From: Curtobacterium flaccumfaciens
GTDB taxonomy: Bacteria > Actinomycetota > Actinomycetes > Actinomycetales > Microbacteriaceae
Reading direction: 5' to 3'
NCBI RefSeq assembly: GCF_004361695.1
Contig: NZ_SNVW01000006.1
Coordinates: forward strand, 1 to 64,000
DNA: 64,000 bases
Part shown: piece by piece, positions 25,598 through 33,484 of the stretch
How positions within the stretch are numbered: position 1 is the stretch's first letter
Layout: each line of letters starts with the position of its first letter
Translations under genes and position numbers: made by a program
The notes under the pieces: generated by a model
The model's input: the letters and a program-made list of their open reading frames with translations, nothing else
Told to the model about the DNA's origin: nothing
Databases searched by the model: none

Positions 25598-25624
25598 CGG
25601 CCCGCACCCATCGGGTGCGGGCCG
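25598..25624. terminator. Bidirectional terminator hairpin, 12-bp perfect arms
   Basis: CGGCCCGCACCC pairs perfectly with GGGTGCGGGCCG around loop ATC. It lies between the convergent SRPBCC gene (ends 25568) and the small membrane protein gene (ends 25631). Confidence 0.8.
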
Positions 25625-25630
25625 CCTGTC

Positions 25631-25741
25631 TCAGTCCTTCCGCCAGACGTCGAGCACGAGCCTGGTGACCGCCACGAGCAAGCTCGCGACCCCCAACCAG
25701 GACACTCGACGCCTGGGCTCGGACCCGTTGTCGTTCGACAT
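25631..25741 (-). CDS. Small single-helix membrane protein, 36 aa
   Basis: A 36-aa product: a short charged head (MSNDNGSEPRRR), one hydrophobic segment (VSWLGVASLLVAVTRLVL) and a charged tail (DVWRKD). The main support is an excellent GGAGGT ribosome site 7 nt before ATG 25741 and a terminator just past the stop. It has no recognisable family. A longer frame starting at 25870 lacks a ribosome site and is not preferred. Confidence 0.55.
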   Translation of the reverse strand: MSNDNGSEPRRRVSWLGVASLLVAVTRLVLDVWRKD

Positions 25742-26121
25742 CGAGACCACCTCCGGTGTCTGCGCCGGCGGACACGAGGAGCGGAAGCGCCGAGGGGCGC
25801 AGGCGTGACCGGGGTCACGTATGCTTGAACCGAGCGTTTGCGCTCGGGACGTTTGCGGTCCCTCTGGCACTCCACTCGGAGAGCAACTCGAAGCCCATCA
25901 CCGTTGCCGCGGTGGTGGGCTTCAACCTTGCCCGGGGTCCTCGCCCGGCGACGCGCGACCCCGGGGCAAGTCTACGAGGCGTGATACTCCATCGTGTGGA
26001 ACGTCACAGTTGATGTTCCGCATCGAGTACGGTGTCAGGACCACCCACGAAGTGGGGTGGTCGACGAGTCCCGATGGTGACGGGTCGTCAATTACGGTTG
26101 CAACGACCCAGGGGAGGAACA
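25742..26121. other. Hairpin-rich intergenic region upstream of HsdR-N gene, possible structured RNA
   Basis: The 380-bp stretch has no convincing gene but a striking run of inverted repeats. GTGACC-GG-GGTCAC is at 25805-25818 and CCGAGCG-TTTG-CGCTCGG at 25830-25847. GGGAC/GTCCC follows at 25846-25862, then a 14-bp stem with one wobble at 25890-25923 and a 13-bp stem at 25927-25970. CCACCC/GGGTGG closes the run near 26041-26060. A -10-like TATGCT (25820-25825) stands before the first stem-loops. This could be a small RNA with a terminator, an attenuating leader, or several terminators. Base composition from 25975 on is less GC-rich than elsewhere. Confidence 0.5.
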
Positions 26122-27219
26122 GTGGAGTTCGAAGAGCGTCTCGCCGCGCTGGCCACGAAGGTGCAGAACCAGCGCGAGGCCATCCAGACCGAGGAAGCGA
26201 CGAAGAACGCGTTCGTCATGCCGTTCATCTCGACGATCCTCGGCTACGACGTGTTCAACCCGCTTGAGGTCGTGCCGGAGTTCACTGCCGACGTCGGCGT
26301 CAAGCGCGGCGAGAAGGTCGACTACGCGATCATGCGCGACGGCGAGGTGCAGATCCTCATCGAGTGCAAGAAGTCGACGGAACCGCTGAAGATCGAGCAT
26401 GCATCGCAGCTCTTCCGGTACTTCTCGGTGACGAATGCGCGCATCGCAGTCCTGACCAACGGCGAGGTCTACAACTTCTACACCGACCTCGATGCGCCGA
26501 ACAAGATGGACGACCGCCCGTTCCTGGTCCTCGATCTCGCCGACATCGACGAGACCCTCCTGCCGGAGCTCCGCAAGCTCACGAAGGACGTGTTCGACCT
26601 CGACTCCGTGATCAGCGCGGCGGAGGAGCTCAAGTACGTCGGCGCCATCAAGCGAGCGATCGCAGCGCAGTTCCGCGAGCCCGAGGAGGACTTCGTCCGT
26701 CTCTTCGCCTCGCGTGTCTACGACGGACGCTTCACGCAGGAGGCGCGGACCCAGTTCACGACCCTCGTCGCCAAGGCGTCGAAGCAGTTCCTGAACGAGC
26801 AGGTCAACGACCGCCTCAAGACCGCTCTCGGCGCCTCGTACAGCGCCCCGGTCGGTGCCGAGGCGCCAGCAGACGCAGTGACGAGTGAGCCCGTCGCAGA
26901 GGGAGACCTCGACCGCGACACCGAGATCGAGACCACGCTCGAAGAACTCGAGGGTTACCAGATCGTCAAGGCGATCGCGTGCAGCGAGGTCAAGCCGGAC
27001 CGCATCGCCCACCGCGACCAGAAGTCGTACTTCGCGGTCCTGCTCGACGACAACAACCGGAAGCCGATCGCCCGGCTCTGGTTCAACGGCAAGAAGCAGA
27101 AGTACCTCGGGCTCTTCGACGAGAGCAAGGTCGAGACGAAGCACCCGATCGAGTCGCTCGACGACATCTACCTGCACGCCGCGTCGATCCGCGAGGCTGC
27201 TCAGCGGTTCTCGGCCTGA
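26122..27219 (+). CDS. HsdR N-terminal (type I restriction-like) nuclease-domain protein, orphan
   Basis: The 365-aa protein has an N-terminal PD-(D/E)XK nuclease domain of the HSDR_N type. VDYAIMRDGEVQILIECKK supplies Asp67, Glu81 and Lys83, preceded by EEATKNAFVMPFISTILGYD. The rest (about 150-365) is a helical region plus a C-terminal beta-rich domain (QKSYFAVLLDD, RLWFNGKKQKYLGLF). There is no helicase/translocase domain and no hsdM or hsdS nearby, so it is not a classical restriction subunit. Such solitary proteins are widespread and may act in defence or nucleic-acid repair. The GTG start at 26122 follows a strong GGGGAGGAACA site. Confidence 0.85.
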   Translation: MEFEERLAALATKVQNQREAIQTEEATKNAFVMPFISTILGYDVFNPLEVVPEFTADVGVKRGEKVDYAIMRDGEVQILIECKKSTEPLKIEHASQLFRYFSVTNARIAVLTNGEVYNFYTDLDAPNKMDDRPFLVLDLADIDETLLPELRKLTKDVFDLDSVISAAEELKYVGAIKRAIAAQFREPEEDFVRLFASRVYDGRFTQEARTQFTTLVAKASKQFLNEQVNDRLKTALGASYSAPVGAEAPADAVTSEPVAEGDLDRDTEIETTLEELEGYQIVKAIACSEVKPDRIAHRDQKSYFAVLLDDNNRKPIARLWFNGKKQKYLGLFDESKVETKHPIESLDDIYLHAASIREAAQRFSA

Positions 27220-27257
27220 GGCGACTCCGCCGACGTGCCGGCCGTAGGGTTGGCGAG

Positions 27258-28061
27258 ATGGAGAAGCGCGGCGGACAGGTGATCGTGCTGGTCGCGATCG
27301 GGATCGTCGCCGGCGTGCTCTCCGGCCTGTTCGGGGTCGGCGGCGGCGTGATCGTCGTGCCGGCCCTCATGGCCTTCCTGCACCTCGACCAACGCCGGGC
27401 GTCGGCGACGTCCCTCGTGGCGATCGCTCCCGCAGCCGTCGTCGGGGCGATCACCTACGCCGTGCAGGGCGAGGTGCACTGGCTCGCGGCGCTGACGCTG
27501 GCGGTGGGCAGCGTCATCGGTGCGCCGATCGGAGCGCGGCTCCTGCGGGCGCTGCCGCTCCGGGTGCTGCCGTGGATCTTCGTCGGGTTCATCGCCGTCG
27601 TGCTCGTCTCGCTGTTCACCAGCGTCCCGACCCGTGGCGGCGACGTGCACTTCGGCATCGTCGAGGCGATCGTGCTCCTGCTGCTCGGCCTGCTCTCCGG
27701 CGTGCTGTCCGGGCTCGTGGGTGTCGGCGGCGGGGTCGTCATCGTGCCGGGGCTCGAGGTCGTCCTCGGCGCGGGCGACCTGCTCGCGAAGGGCACGTCG
27801 CTCCTCACGATGGTGCCGACGTCGGTGTCCGGCACGGTCGCGAACCTCCGCCGACGCGCGGTGGACCTGCGCATCGGGTTGACGGTCGGCATAACGGCCG
27901 CGATCTGCTCACCGGGCGGAGCGGTGATCGCGCGCCTGCTCGACCCGCAGGTGGCGACCTGGCTCTTCGCCGGCTTCCTCGTGGTCGTGGCGGTCATCGT
28001 CCTGGTGCGGGGTCGCCGGGCTGCACCGCGGGACGAGGCGACCGCCGGGGAGGTCGCGTGA
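27258..28061 (+). CDS. TauE/SafE family sulfite/anion exporter
   Basis: The 267-aa protein has about eight membrane helices in two repeats, each starting with the glycine-rich family signature: GVLSGLFGVGGGVIVVPAL near residue 20 and GVLSGLVGVGGGVVIVPGL near 150. Members move sulfite, sulfoacetate or other sulfur-containing anions across the membrane. ATG 27258 follows TAGGGT by 7 nt, so a leaderless promoter lies in the 38-bp gap after the HsdR-like gene. The GTGA overlap with the following AlkD-like gene suggests coupled translation. Confidence 0.9.
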   Translation: MEKRGGQVIVLVAIGIVAGVLSGLFGVGGGVIVVPALMAFLHLDQRRASATSLVAIAPAAVVGAITYAVQGEVHWLAALTLAVGSVIGAPIGARLLRALPLRVLPWIFVGFIAVVLVSLFTSVPTRGGDVHFGIVEAIVLLLLGLLSGVLSGLVGVGGGVVIVPGLEVVLGAGDLLAKGTSLLTMVPTSVSGTVANLRRRAVDLRIGLTVGITAAICSPGGAVIARLLDPQVATWLFAGFLVVVAVIVLVRGRRAAPRDEATAGEVA

Positions 28062-28693
28062 CGTCCCTCCGTGGTCAGGGCGACGCCGAGGCGGTGCTCG
28101 CGGCCTTCGCCCGGACGTCCGGTGACGTGCCGGCCGCCCGGAGGGTCGCGCGACAGTTCGCCGGCCTCGACGACGGGGAGCGTTCGGCGTTGCTCTGGAG
28201 CGAGGACGCGGGGGCCCGGCTCGTCGCGGTGCTGCTGCTCGTCCAGGCGATGCGGGAGCGGCCGGACCCAGAGTTCACCGACGAGTACCTGTCGGCGGCG
28301 AAGACCGAACGGTTCGAGGACACCGCGCTGGTCGACCTGGCGGCCGAGGAGCTCGTGGGCGCGCCGCTCGTCGGCGGCTCGACCGGGCCGCTGTTCGCGC
28401 TAGTGAAGTCCGACGTCGCGATGGTGCGGCGGATCGCGGTCGTGGCGACGCTGGCGTTCGTGAAGCAGGGCGACGCCGAGGTGCCGCTCGCGATCGCCGG
28501 TCGGCTGGTGCGGGAGCGCAGCGAGACGGTGCAGTCCGCGCTCGGATGGGTGCTCCGTGAGACCGGCAAGCGCGCGTCGGAGCCGGCGCTCATCGCGTTC
28601 CTCGAGCGCAGCGGTCGCTTCCTGACTCCCGCTGCGCTGCGAACGGCGACCGAGCACCTGCCCACGGCCGAACGGGACCGGCTGCGCGGCTGA
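28058..28693 (+). CDS. DNA alkylation repair (AlkD-like, HEAT-repeat) protein
   Basis: The 211-aa all-helical protein resembles AlkD/AlkC HEAT-repeat glycosylases: VARQFAGLDDGERSALLWSED in the N-terminal helices, LVDLAAEELVG, and FALVKSDVAMVRRIAVVATL. AlkD-type enzymes excise positively charged alkyl-purines without flipping the base. The conserved Trp and Asp of the active cleft seem to have counterparts, but I cannot align them with certainty. It overlaps the upstream TauE gene by GTGA. A 68-bp hairpin (28702-28769) follows its stop. Confidence 0.78.
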   Translation: MTSLRGQGDAEAVLAAFARTSGDVPAARRVARQFAGLDDGERSALLWSEDAGARLVAVLLLVQAMRERPDPEFTDEYLSAAKTERFEDTALVDLAAEELVGAPLVGGSTGPLFALVKSDVAMVRRIAVVATLAFVKQGDAEVPLAIAGRLVRERSETVQSALGWVLRETGKRASEPALIAFLERSGRFLTPAALRTATEHLPTAERDRLRG

Positions 28694-28701
28694 CGCGCAC
28701 C

Positions 28702-28769
28702 GACTTCACGCGCGTAGCGACAGATCACGCGCTCGCACGCGCGTGATCTGTCGCTCAGCGCGTGAAGTC
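28702..28769. repeat. Long inverted repeat, second hairpin family (copy 1)
   Basis: Arms of 31 bp (28702-28732 and 28739-28769) pair with only two mismatches around a 6-nt loop. The core AGCGACAG-ATCACGCGC recurs at 41608-41648 with the same flank GCGCGTGA. It is found between convergent genes, 9 bp after the AlkD-like stop, and may serve as a terminator or be a repetitive extragenic palindrome. Confidence 0.8.
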
Positions 28770-28811
28770 GCGAGCGACGCGAGCCGCGCGAGCGACGCGC
28801 GCCCCGCGCTC

Positions 28812-29189
28812 CTAGACCGCGCGCTCGGCCTCGTCCGGCTCCGCCAGCACCGTCGTCAGCGCGACGACGACGCCGTCGCGGACCTCGACCACGTCGATGC
28901 CCCGCACGGCGGGCGACCCGACCGGGCCGAACCCCCACGCGAGCGCACCGTGCGAGTCCGACACGTAGCGGCGGCCCTCCTCGACGAACTGGAACCCGGC
29001 CGGCACCGACGCGAGGAGCCCGGCGGCCTTCTGCTCGAGGGCATCCCACCCGACGACGGTGCCCTCGGGGTCGGTGAACACCACGTCGGACGCGTAGGTG
29101 CGCTCGATCGCAGCGCGACGGGAGGCGGCGTCGGTGTTGCCGAAGACGTCGTGGAGGTTCGCGGAGAGGAGCTCGGAGACGGTGGACAT
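28812..29189 (-). CDS. NTF2-like (SnoaL-type) protein
   Basis: The 125-aa protein has an NTF2-like cone fold: FGNTDAASRRAAIERTYASDVVFTDPEGTVVGWDAL in the N-terminal half and alternating strands with GIDVVEVRDGVVVALTT in the second. Members of this size are ligand-binding or small isomerase-like proteins. The start at 29189 lies only 22 bp from the divergent phosphotransferase start, leaving no room for a conventional leader. The function cannot be assigned further. Confidence 0.85.
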   Translation of the reverse strand: MSTVSELLSANLHDVFGNTDAASRRAAIERTYASDVVFTDPEGTVVGWDALEQKAAGLLASVPAGFQFVEEGRRYVSDSHGALAWGFGPVGSPAVRGIDVVEVRDGVVVALTTVLAEPDEAERAV

Positions 29190-29211
29190 GCCCGGAGCCT
29201 AACCTGGGCCC

Positions 29212-30219
29212 ATGCACACCGAGGTGCCCTCCATCGACGACGCGCTGGTCCGCCGGCTCCTCGCGTCGCAGTTCCCGGAGTGGGCGTCCCTGCCGGTGCG
29301 CGAGGTCGACCACCAGGGCTGGGACAACCGCACCTTCCGCCTCGGCGACGAGCTGGCCGTCCGGCTGCCGAGCGCCGAAGGGTACGTGCCCGCTGTGGAG
29401 AAGGAACAGGACGTGCTCCCGTACCTCGCGGGGCGGCTCGACATCGCGGTGCCGGAACCGGTGGCACTCGGCGAACCGGCCGTCGGGTACCCGTTCCCGT
29501 GGTCCGTCCGACGCTGGCTCGACGGCACCGTCGCCGAGCACGCCGAGGGGCTCGACACCGACCGCTTCGACACCGACCGCTTCGCCGCCGACGTCGGCGC
29601 GGTGCTCCGGCAGCTCCGGAGCATCCCGGCCGCCGGTGGACCGGCAGCGGGAGCGCACTCGTTCCAGCGGGGAGCGCACCCGTCGGTCTACTCCGACGAG
29701 GTCGTCGCAGCACTCGACACGCTCGGCGGCAGCGTCGACCGCGTCGCCTGCGAACGGGTCTGGGACGCCGCCACCGCGACGGCGTGGAACCATCCGGCCG
29801 TGTGGTTCCACGGGGACGTCGCACCGGGCAACCTGCTCGTCGACGGGGACGGACGACTCAGCGCGCTCATCGACTTCGGCACGTGCGGCGTCGGGGACCC
29901 GGCGTGCGACCTCGTGCTCGCGTGGACGTTCCTGGCGGGCGACGCGCGACGGGCCTTCCACGAGGCCGCCGAGCTCGACGCCGACACCTGGGCACGCGCG
30001 CGCGGCTGGGCGCTCTGGAAGTCGCTCATCATGCTGGCCGGCAGCGCCGGCCCCGGGGACCGGGCGGGACACGAGCGGGTGCTCGCGTCCGTCCTCGCGG
30101 ATCCGGTCGCGTGCGCGGCGACGGCGGGCCTGGAGGCACGGAGCACCGCCGCCACGGACCGCGCGGACGGCCCGCGGCTGGGAACGCACCACGGGGCGGG
30201 GGCGTACCGACGACGGTGA
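29212..30219 (+). CDS. Aminoglycoside/choline phosphotransferase-family kinase
   Basis: The 335-aa protein has the APH kinase core: DHQGWDNRTFRLGDELAVRLP for nucleotide binding, the catalytic loop WFHGDVAPGNLLV near residues 198-210, and the metal Asp in ALIDFGTCGVGDPACDL. Substrates of this superfamily include antibiotics, sugars and choline, so resistance cannot be claimed. TAACCT ends 6 nt before ATG 29212, a leaderless arrangement. The last 30 or so residues (from GLEARSTAATDRADG) are low complexity, and their DNA contains a half-copy of the dispersed palindrome at 30126-30141, suggesting the tail was added by the repeat. Confidence 0.85.
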   Translation: MHTEVPSIDDALVRRLLASQFPEWASLPVREVDHQGWDNRTFRLGDELAVRLPSAEGYVPAVEKEQDVLPYLAGRLDIAVPEPVALGEPAVGYPFPWSVRRWLDGTVAEHAEGLDTDRFDTDRFAADVGAVLRQLRSIPAAGGPAAGAHSFQRGAHPSVYSDEVVAALDTLGGSVDRVACERVWDAATATAWNHPAVWFHGDVAPGNLLVDGDGRLSALIDFGTCGVGDPACDLVLAWTFLAGDARRAFHEAAELDADTWARARGWALWKSLIMLAGSAGPGDRAGHERVLASVLADPVACAATAGLEARSTAATDRADGPRLGTHHGAGAYRRR

Positions 30220-30270
30220 CGTGAGTCGCGCCTCCCGGCCGGCTCGAAGCGACCACGAGAGGAACGCGAC

Positions 30271-31464
30271 GTGCGCGCACTGACCTGGCAGGGCACCGAG
30301 AAGGTGTCCGTCGAGACCGTCCCCGACCCGACCATCCAGGAGCCGACCGACGCGGTGGTGCGGATCACCTCCACCGCGATCTGCGGCTCCGACCTGCACC
30401 TGTACCGGGTGCTCGGCCCGTACATCGACAAGGGGGACGTCCTCGGCCACGAGCCGATGGGCATCGTCGAGGAGGTCGGCAGCGCCGTCACGAACCTCAC
30501 GGTCGGCGACCGCGTCGTCATCCCGTTCAACATCTCGTGCGGCCACTGCTGGATGTGCCAGCACGGCCTGCAGTCGCAGTGCGAGACGACCCAGGTGCGC
30601 GAGTACGGCACCGGGGCGTCCCTGTTCGGCTACACGAAGATGTACGGCCAGGTCCCCGGCGGCCAGGCCGAGTACCTGCGCGTGCCGCACGCCGACTACG
30701 GCCCGATCGTCGTGCCGGACGACGGCACGCCGGACGAGCGCTGGCTGTTCCTCAGCGACATCCTGCCCACCGCGTGGCAGGCCGTGCAGTACGCGCAGGT
30801 GCCCGAGGGCGGCACGCTCGCGGTGCTCGGCCTCGGCCCGGTCGGCCAGTTCGCCGCCCGCATCGGCAAGCACCTCGGCTACCGGGTCCTCGCCGTCGAC
30901 CCGGAGCGGGTCCGCCGCGACCTCGGCGCGAAGCACGGTGCCGAGGTCTTCGACCTGACGAAGGACGTCGTGCCCGAGCTCGTCGACCTGACCGACGGCC
31001 GGGGCCCCGACGGGGTCGTCGACGCCGTCGGCATGGAGGCCCACGGCAACCCGTTCGCAGGGTTCGCCCAGCGCGCCGCCGGACTGCTGCCCGACAAGCT
31101 CGCGCAGAAGGCGATCGAGACCGCCGGTGTCGACCGGCTCGCTGCGGTGCACGCCGCGATCGACCTCGTCCGCCGGGGTGGCACGGTCTCACTGAGCGGC
31201 GTCTACGGGGGCATGGCCGACCCGATGCCGATGATGACCCTGTTCGACAAGCAGATCACCATCCGCGAGGGACAGTGCAACGTGAAGCGCTGGATCGACG
31301 ACATCATGCCGCTCGTGCAGGACCCGTCGGACCCACTCGGCACGCTCGACCTCACGACGCACCGGGTGTCCCTCGAGGAGGCCCCGCACATGTACGAGGT
31401 GTTCCAGAAGAAGGAGGACGGCTGCGTGAAGGTCGTGCTCGACCCGGCACTGGCCGCCGCCTGA
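30271..31464 (+). CDS. Zinc-dependent alcohol/formaldehyde dehydrogenase-like protein
   Basis: The 397-aa medium-chain dehydrogenase has the zinc ligand Cys38 (AICGSD), His60-Glu61 (GHEPMG), structural zinc Cys90, 93, 96 and 104, and the NAD motif LGLGPVGQFAARIG. Its length and the internal extension after GVVDAVGMEAHGNP match the glutathione-independent formaldehyde dehydrogenase-like subgroup, which is larger than ordinary alcohol dehydrogenases. GTG 30271 follows a GAGAGGAAC site. It overlaps the epimerase gene by TGATG, so the two act or are expressed together. Confidence 0.9.
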   Translation: MRALTWQGTEKVSVETVPDPTIQEPTDAVVRITSTAICGSDLHLYRVLGPYIDKGDVLGHEPMGIVEEVGSAVTNLTVGDRVVIPFNISCGHCWMCQHGLQSQCETTQVREYGTGASLFGYTKMYGQVPGGQAEYLRVPHADYGPIVVPDDGTPDERWLFLSDILPTAWQAVQYAQVPEGGTLAVLGLGPVGQFAARIGKHLGYRVLAVDPERVRRDLGAKHGAEVFDLTKDVVPELVDLTDGRGPDGVVDAVGMEAHGNPFAGFAQRAAGLLPDKLAQKAIETAGVDRLAAVHAAIDLVRRGGTVSLSGVYGGMADPMPMMTLFDKQITIREGQCNVKRWIDDIMPLVQDPSDPLGTLDLTTHRVSLEEAPHMYEVFQKKEDGCVKVVLDPALAAA

Positions 31465-32522
31465 TGCGGATCGTCGTCGTCGGCGCGACCGGCAACGTCG
31501 GGACGGCGGTGCTCCGGCGGCTCGCCGAGGCACGGCTCAGCGGGGACGGAGGTGCCGGGAGCTCGGAGGGCCTCGAGGTGATCGGCGTCGCACGGCGGCT
31601 GCCCGATGCCCGGGTCGCGCCGTACGACGTCGCCTCCTGGAAGGCCGTCGACGTCGGTGGCCCGTCCGCCGTGGACGAGCTCGTCGCGGTGTTCGAGGGC
31701 GCCGACGCCGTCGTGCACCTGGCGTGGGCGCTGCAGCCGACGCACGACATCCCCGCGCAGCACCGGACGAACGTCACCGGGACGGCGAACGTCCTCGACG
31801 CCGTCGCCCGTGCCGGTGTCCCGCAGGTCGTCGTCGCGTCGTCGGTCGGCACCTACCGGGGCGTCGACGTGGACGGCAAGCGCACTCCGGTCGACGAGAC
31901 CTGGCCGGCGACGGGCATCCCCACCGCCACCTACTCGATCCACAAGGCCGCGAACGAGGCCGCGATGGACGCGTTCGAAGCCCAGCACCCGTCGGTCGTC
32001 GTCACGCGTCTCCGGCCCGGGCTGATCTTCCAGCGGGGCGCCGCCGCCGAGATCCGCGGGCTCTTCCTCGGACCGTTCGTGCCGATGTCGATCGTCCGCT
32101 GGATCCGGTGGGCCGTCCTGCCGCTGCCGTTGCCGTTCGTGTTCCAGGCCGTGCACGCCGACGACGTCGCCGATGCCTCCTGGCGGGCGATCGACCGACG
32201 CGCGGGCGGTGCGTTCAACATCGCCGCGTCGCCGGTGCTCAACCCGCCGCGGATGGCGCGGGCGTTCGGGATGCTCGGCGCGGTCCGGGTGCCGCTCCGG
32301 CTCGTCCGCGGGGTCGTCACGCTGACCTGGCGGCTGCGCCTGCAACCGACGGACGCCGGGTGGGTGGACATCGCGGCGGGCGTGCCGATCATGCGGACCG
32401 ACCGAGCACGCGCCGAGCTCGGGTGGGTGCCGCGGCACACGGCCGACGAGGCCCTGCGCGACCTCGTGTCGGGGTTCGCCGACGGCGCGAACGTCCCCGC
32501 GTCGGGGCCGCTGCGCGGCTGA
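31464..32522 (+). CDS. NAD-dependent epimerase/dehydratase family protein
   Basis: The 352-aa extended SDR starts with the NAD motif VVVGATGNVGTAVLRRL (residues 4-20). It has a catalytic-type YSIHKAANE (Tyr and Lys, near 155-160) and an HADDVADASWRAI segment. A loop after strand 2 (DGGAGSSEGLEV) is longer than usual. The substrate could be a nucleotide sugar or another NAD-linked compound. ATG 31464 overlaps the dehydrogenase stop, indicating translational coupling. Confidence 0.88.
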   Translation: MRIVVVGATGNVGTAVLRRLAEARLSGDGGAGSSEGLEVIGVARRLPDARVAPYDVASWKAVDVGGPSAVDELVAVFEGADAVVHLAWALQPTHDIPAQHRTNVTGTANVLDAVARAGVPQVVVASSVGTYRGVDVDGKRTPVDETWPATGIPTATYSIHKAANEAAMDAFEAQHPSVVVTRLRPGLIFQRGAAAEIRGLFLGPFVPMSIVRWIRWAVLPLPLPFVFQAVHADDVADASWRAIDRRAGGAFNIAASPVLNPPRMARAFGMLGAVRVPLRLVRGVVTLTWRLRLQPTDAGWVDIAAGVPIMRTDRARAELGWVPRHTADEALRDLVSGFADGANVPASGPLRG

Positions 32523-32590
32523 GGCTCGCGCGGGGTGGGGCGCGCGTGGCGGGCGTCGTCGGCGTCGTGGGCGTCGGGTCGTTCCGCGCG

Positions 32591-32655
32591 TGGGAGGCGG
32601 AATCGCTCGTAGGGAGCAGGAAGTTCCGGCACCCTAAGCGCGGATCTGCCTCCCA
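32591..32655. other. 65-bp composite imperfect hairpin upstream of SHOCT gene
   Basis: TGGGAGGCGGA (32591-32601) pairs with TCTGCCTCCCA (32645-32655) with one mismatch. Inside, CGCT..TAGGG pairs with CCCTAAGCG across a CG bulge. It lies in a 178-bp gap and ends 34 bp before the SHOCT gene's -10-like TACTGT (32689-32694). Its outer arms share GGGAGGCG/GCCTCCC with the dispersed palindrome but the inside is different. Confidence 0.5.
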
Positions 32656-32700
32656 TTGCGGGGGTGATGGGAGAGATCGGCCGCGCGCTACTGTCGCGTC

Positions 32701-33051
32701 ATGGTGTTCAGCGGGATGGCGTTCGGCGACTTCGACGACCCGGGTGTGTCCGACGGGTTCGGCGGGGGCGATGCGTTCGGCGCGTTGTTCGGGGTCGTCG
32801 CGGTCGTGATCGGTCTCGGCATCGTGTCGACGATCGTCCTCACGATCTACCGGGCGAAGCGGATGGCCGACCGTGGGCAGAACCCGCTCACCGTGCAGGA
32901 GGACATCGCGTACCAGGCGATGCAGAGCCGCACCCTCGCGGCGGACAAGTCGCTCGAACAGCGGCTCGCCGAGCTCGACGACCTGCACCGGCGAGGAGTC
33001 ATCACCGACGACGAGCACCGCACCGCACGAGCCGAGGCCCTGCGCGGTTAG
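32701..33051 (+). CDS. SHOCT-domain small membrane protein
   Basis: The 116-aa protein has a Gly-rich head, one membrane helix (about 27-50, ALFGVVAVVIGLGIVSTIVL) and a C-terminal SHOCT motif (about 84-114: LEQRLAELDDLHRRGVITDD and EHRTARAEAL). SHOCT motifs are short helical hairpins found at the ends of many small membrane proteins and are thought to mediate oligomerisation. TACTGT lies 6 nt before ATG 32701. The role is unknown. Confidence 0.85.
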   Translation: MVFSGMAFGDFDDPGVSDGFGGGDAFGALFGVVAVVIGLGIVSTIVLTIYRAKRMADRGQNPLTVQEDIAYQAMQSRTLAADKSLEQRLAELDDLHRRGVITDDEHRTARAEALRG

Positions 33052-33060
33052 CCTGGGACG

Positions 33061-33480
33061 GTGCTGCTGCCGACGGACCTGCTGGGGGTGTGGGAGCTCC
33101 GACGGACGGTGGACGACCGGCTCGCCGGCCAGCGCAAGACCGTCGTGGGCACCACGACCCTGACGAGCACCGGCCCGGACGAGGTGCGGTGGGACGAAGC
33201 GGGCACGATGCACTTCGACGGCCGCGCGACCCCGGTGTCCCGGACACTGTCGGTGCGCCGCGCTCCGGACGGTCGCTGGACCGTGCACTTCGTCGACGGA
33301 CGGGTGTTCCACGACTGGGCGTGGGGTGACCGCGTCGAGCACCCGTGCGCCCCGGACGACTACGCGGGCGTGCTCGCCGGGGACGCCGAGCACTGGACGG
33401 TCCGGTGGGAAGCCCACGGTCCCGCGAAGGACTACGTGCTCGTCAGCGACCTGCGACGTCGGTCCCACGCGGCAGACTGA
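33061..33480 (+). CDS. DUF6314-like protein
   Basis: The 139-aa protein is a single beta-rich domain with pattern DLLGVWELRRTVDDRLAG, ...VSRTLSVRRAPDGRWTVHFVDG, ...HPCAPDDYAGVL and ...HWTVRWEAHGPAKDY, which I recognise as DUF6314. The fold is lipocalin- or nitrobindin-like, and the function is unknown. GTG 33061 is preceded 6 nt upstream by TAGCCT, whose TAG is also the stop codon of the SHOCT gene, so a leaderless promoter may overlap that stop. Confidence 0.75.
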   Translation: MLLPTDLLGVWELRRTVDDRLAGQRKTVVGTTTLTSTGPDEVRWDEAGTMHFDGRATPVSRTLSVRRAPDGRWTVHFVDGRVFHDWAWGDRVEHPCAPDDYAGVLAGDAEHWTVRWEAHGPAKDYVLVSDLRRRSHAAD

Positions 33481-33484
33481 TCGC

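Noticed and set aside
25827-25970. SRP RNA, tmRNA or tRNA in the hairpin block
   Set aside because: The SRP GNRA/GGAA core motifs, a tRNA T-loop (GGTTCGAATC) and a tmRNA tag frame are not present. The block is left as an unclassified structured region.
26122-27219. Type I restriction-modification system
   Set aside because: There is no hsdM, hsdS or helicase domain. The protein is only an HsdR N-terminal nuclease domain with an unrelated C-terminus.
29212-30219. Aminoglycoside resistance gene
   Set aside because: The HGD and DFG-type motifs only place it in the APH superfamily, which includes choline, homoserine and sugar kinases. No evidence for antibiotic specificity.
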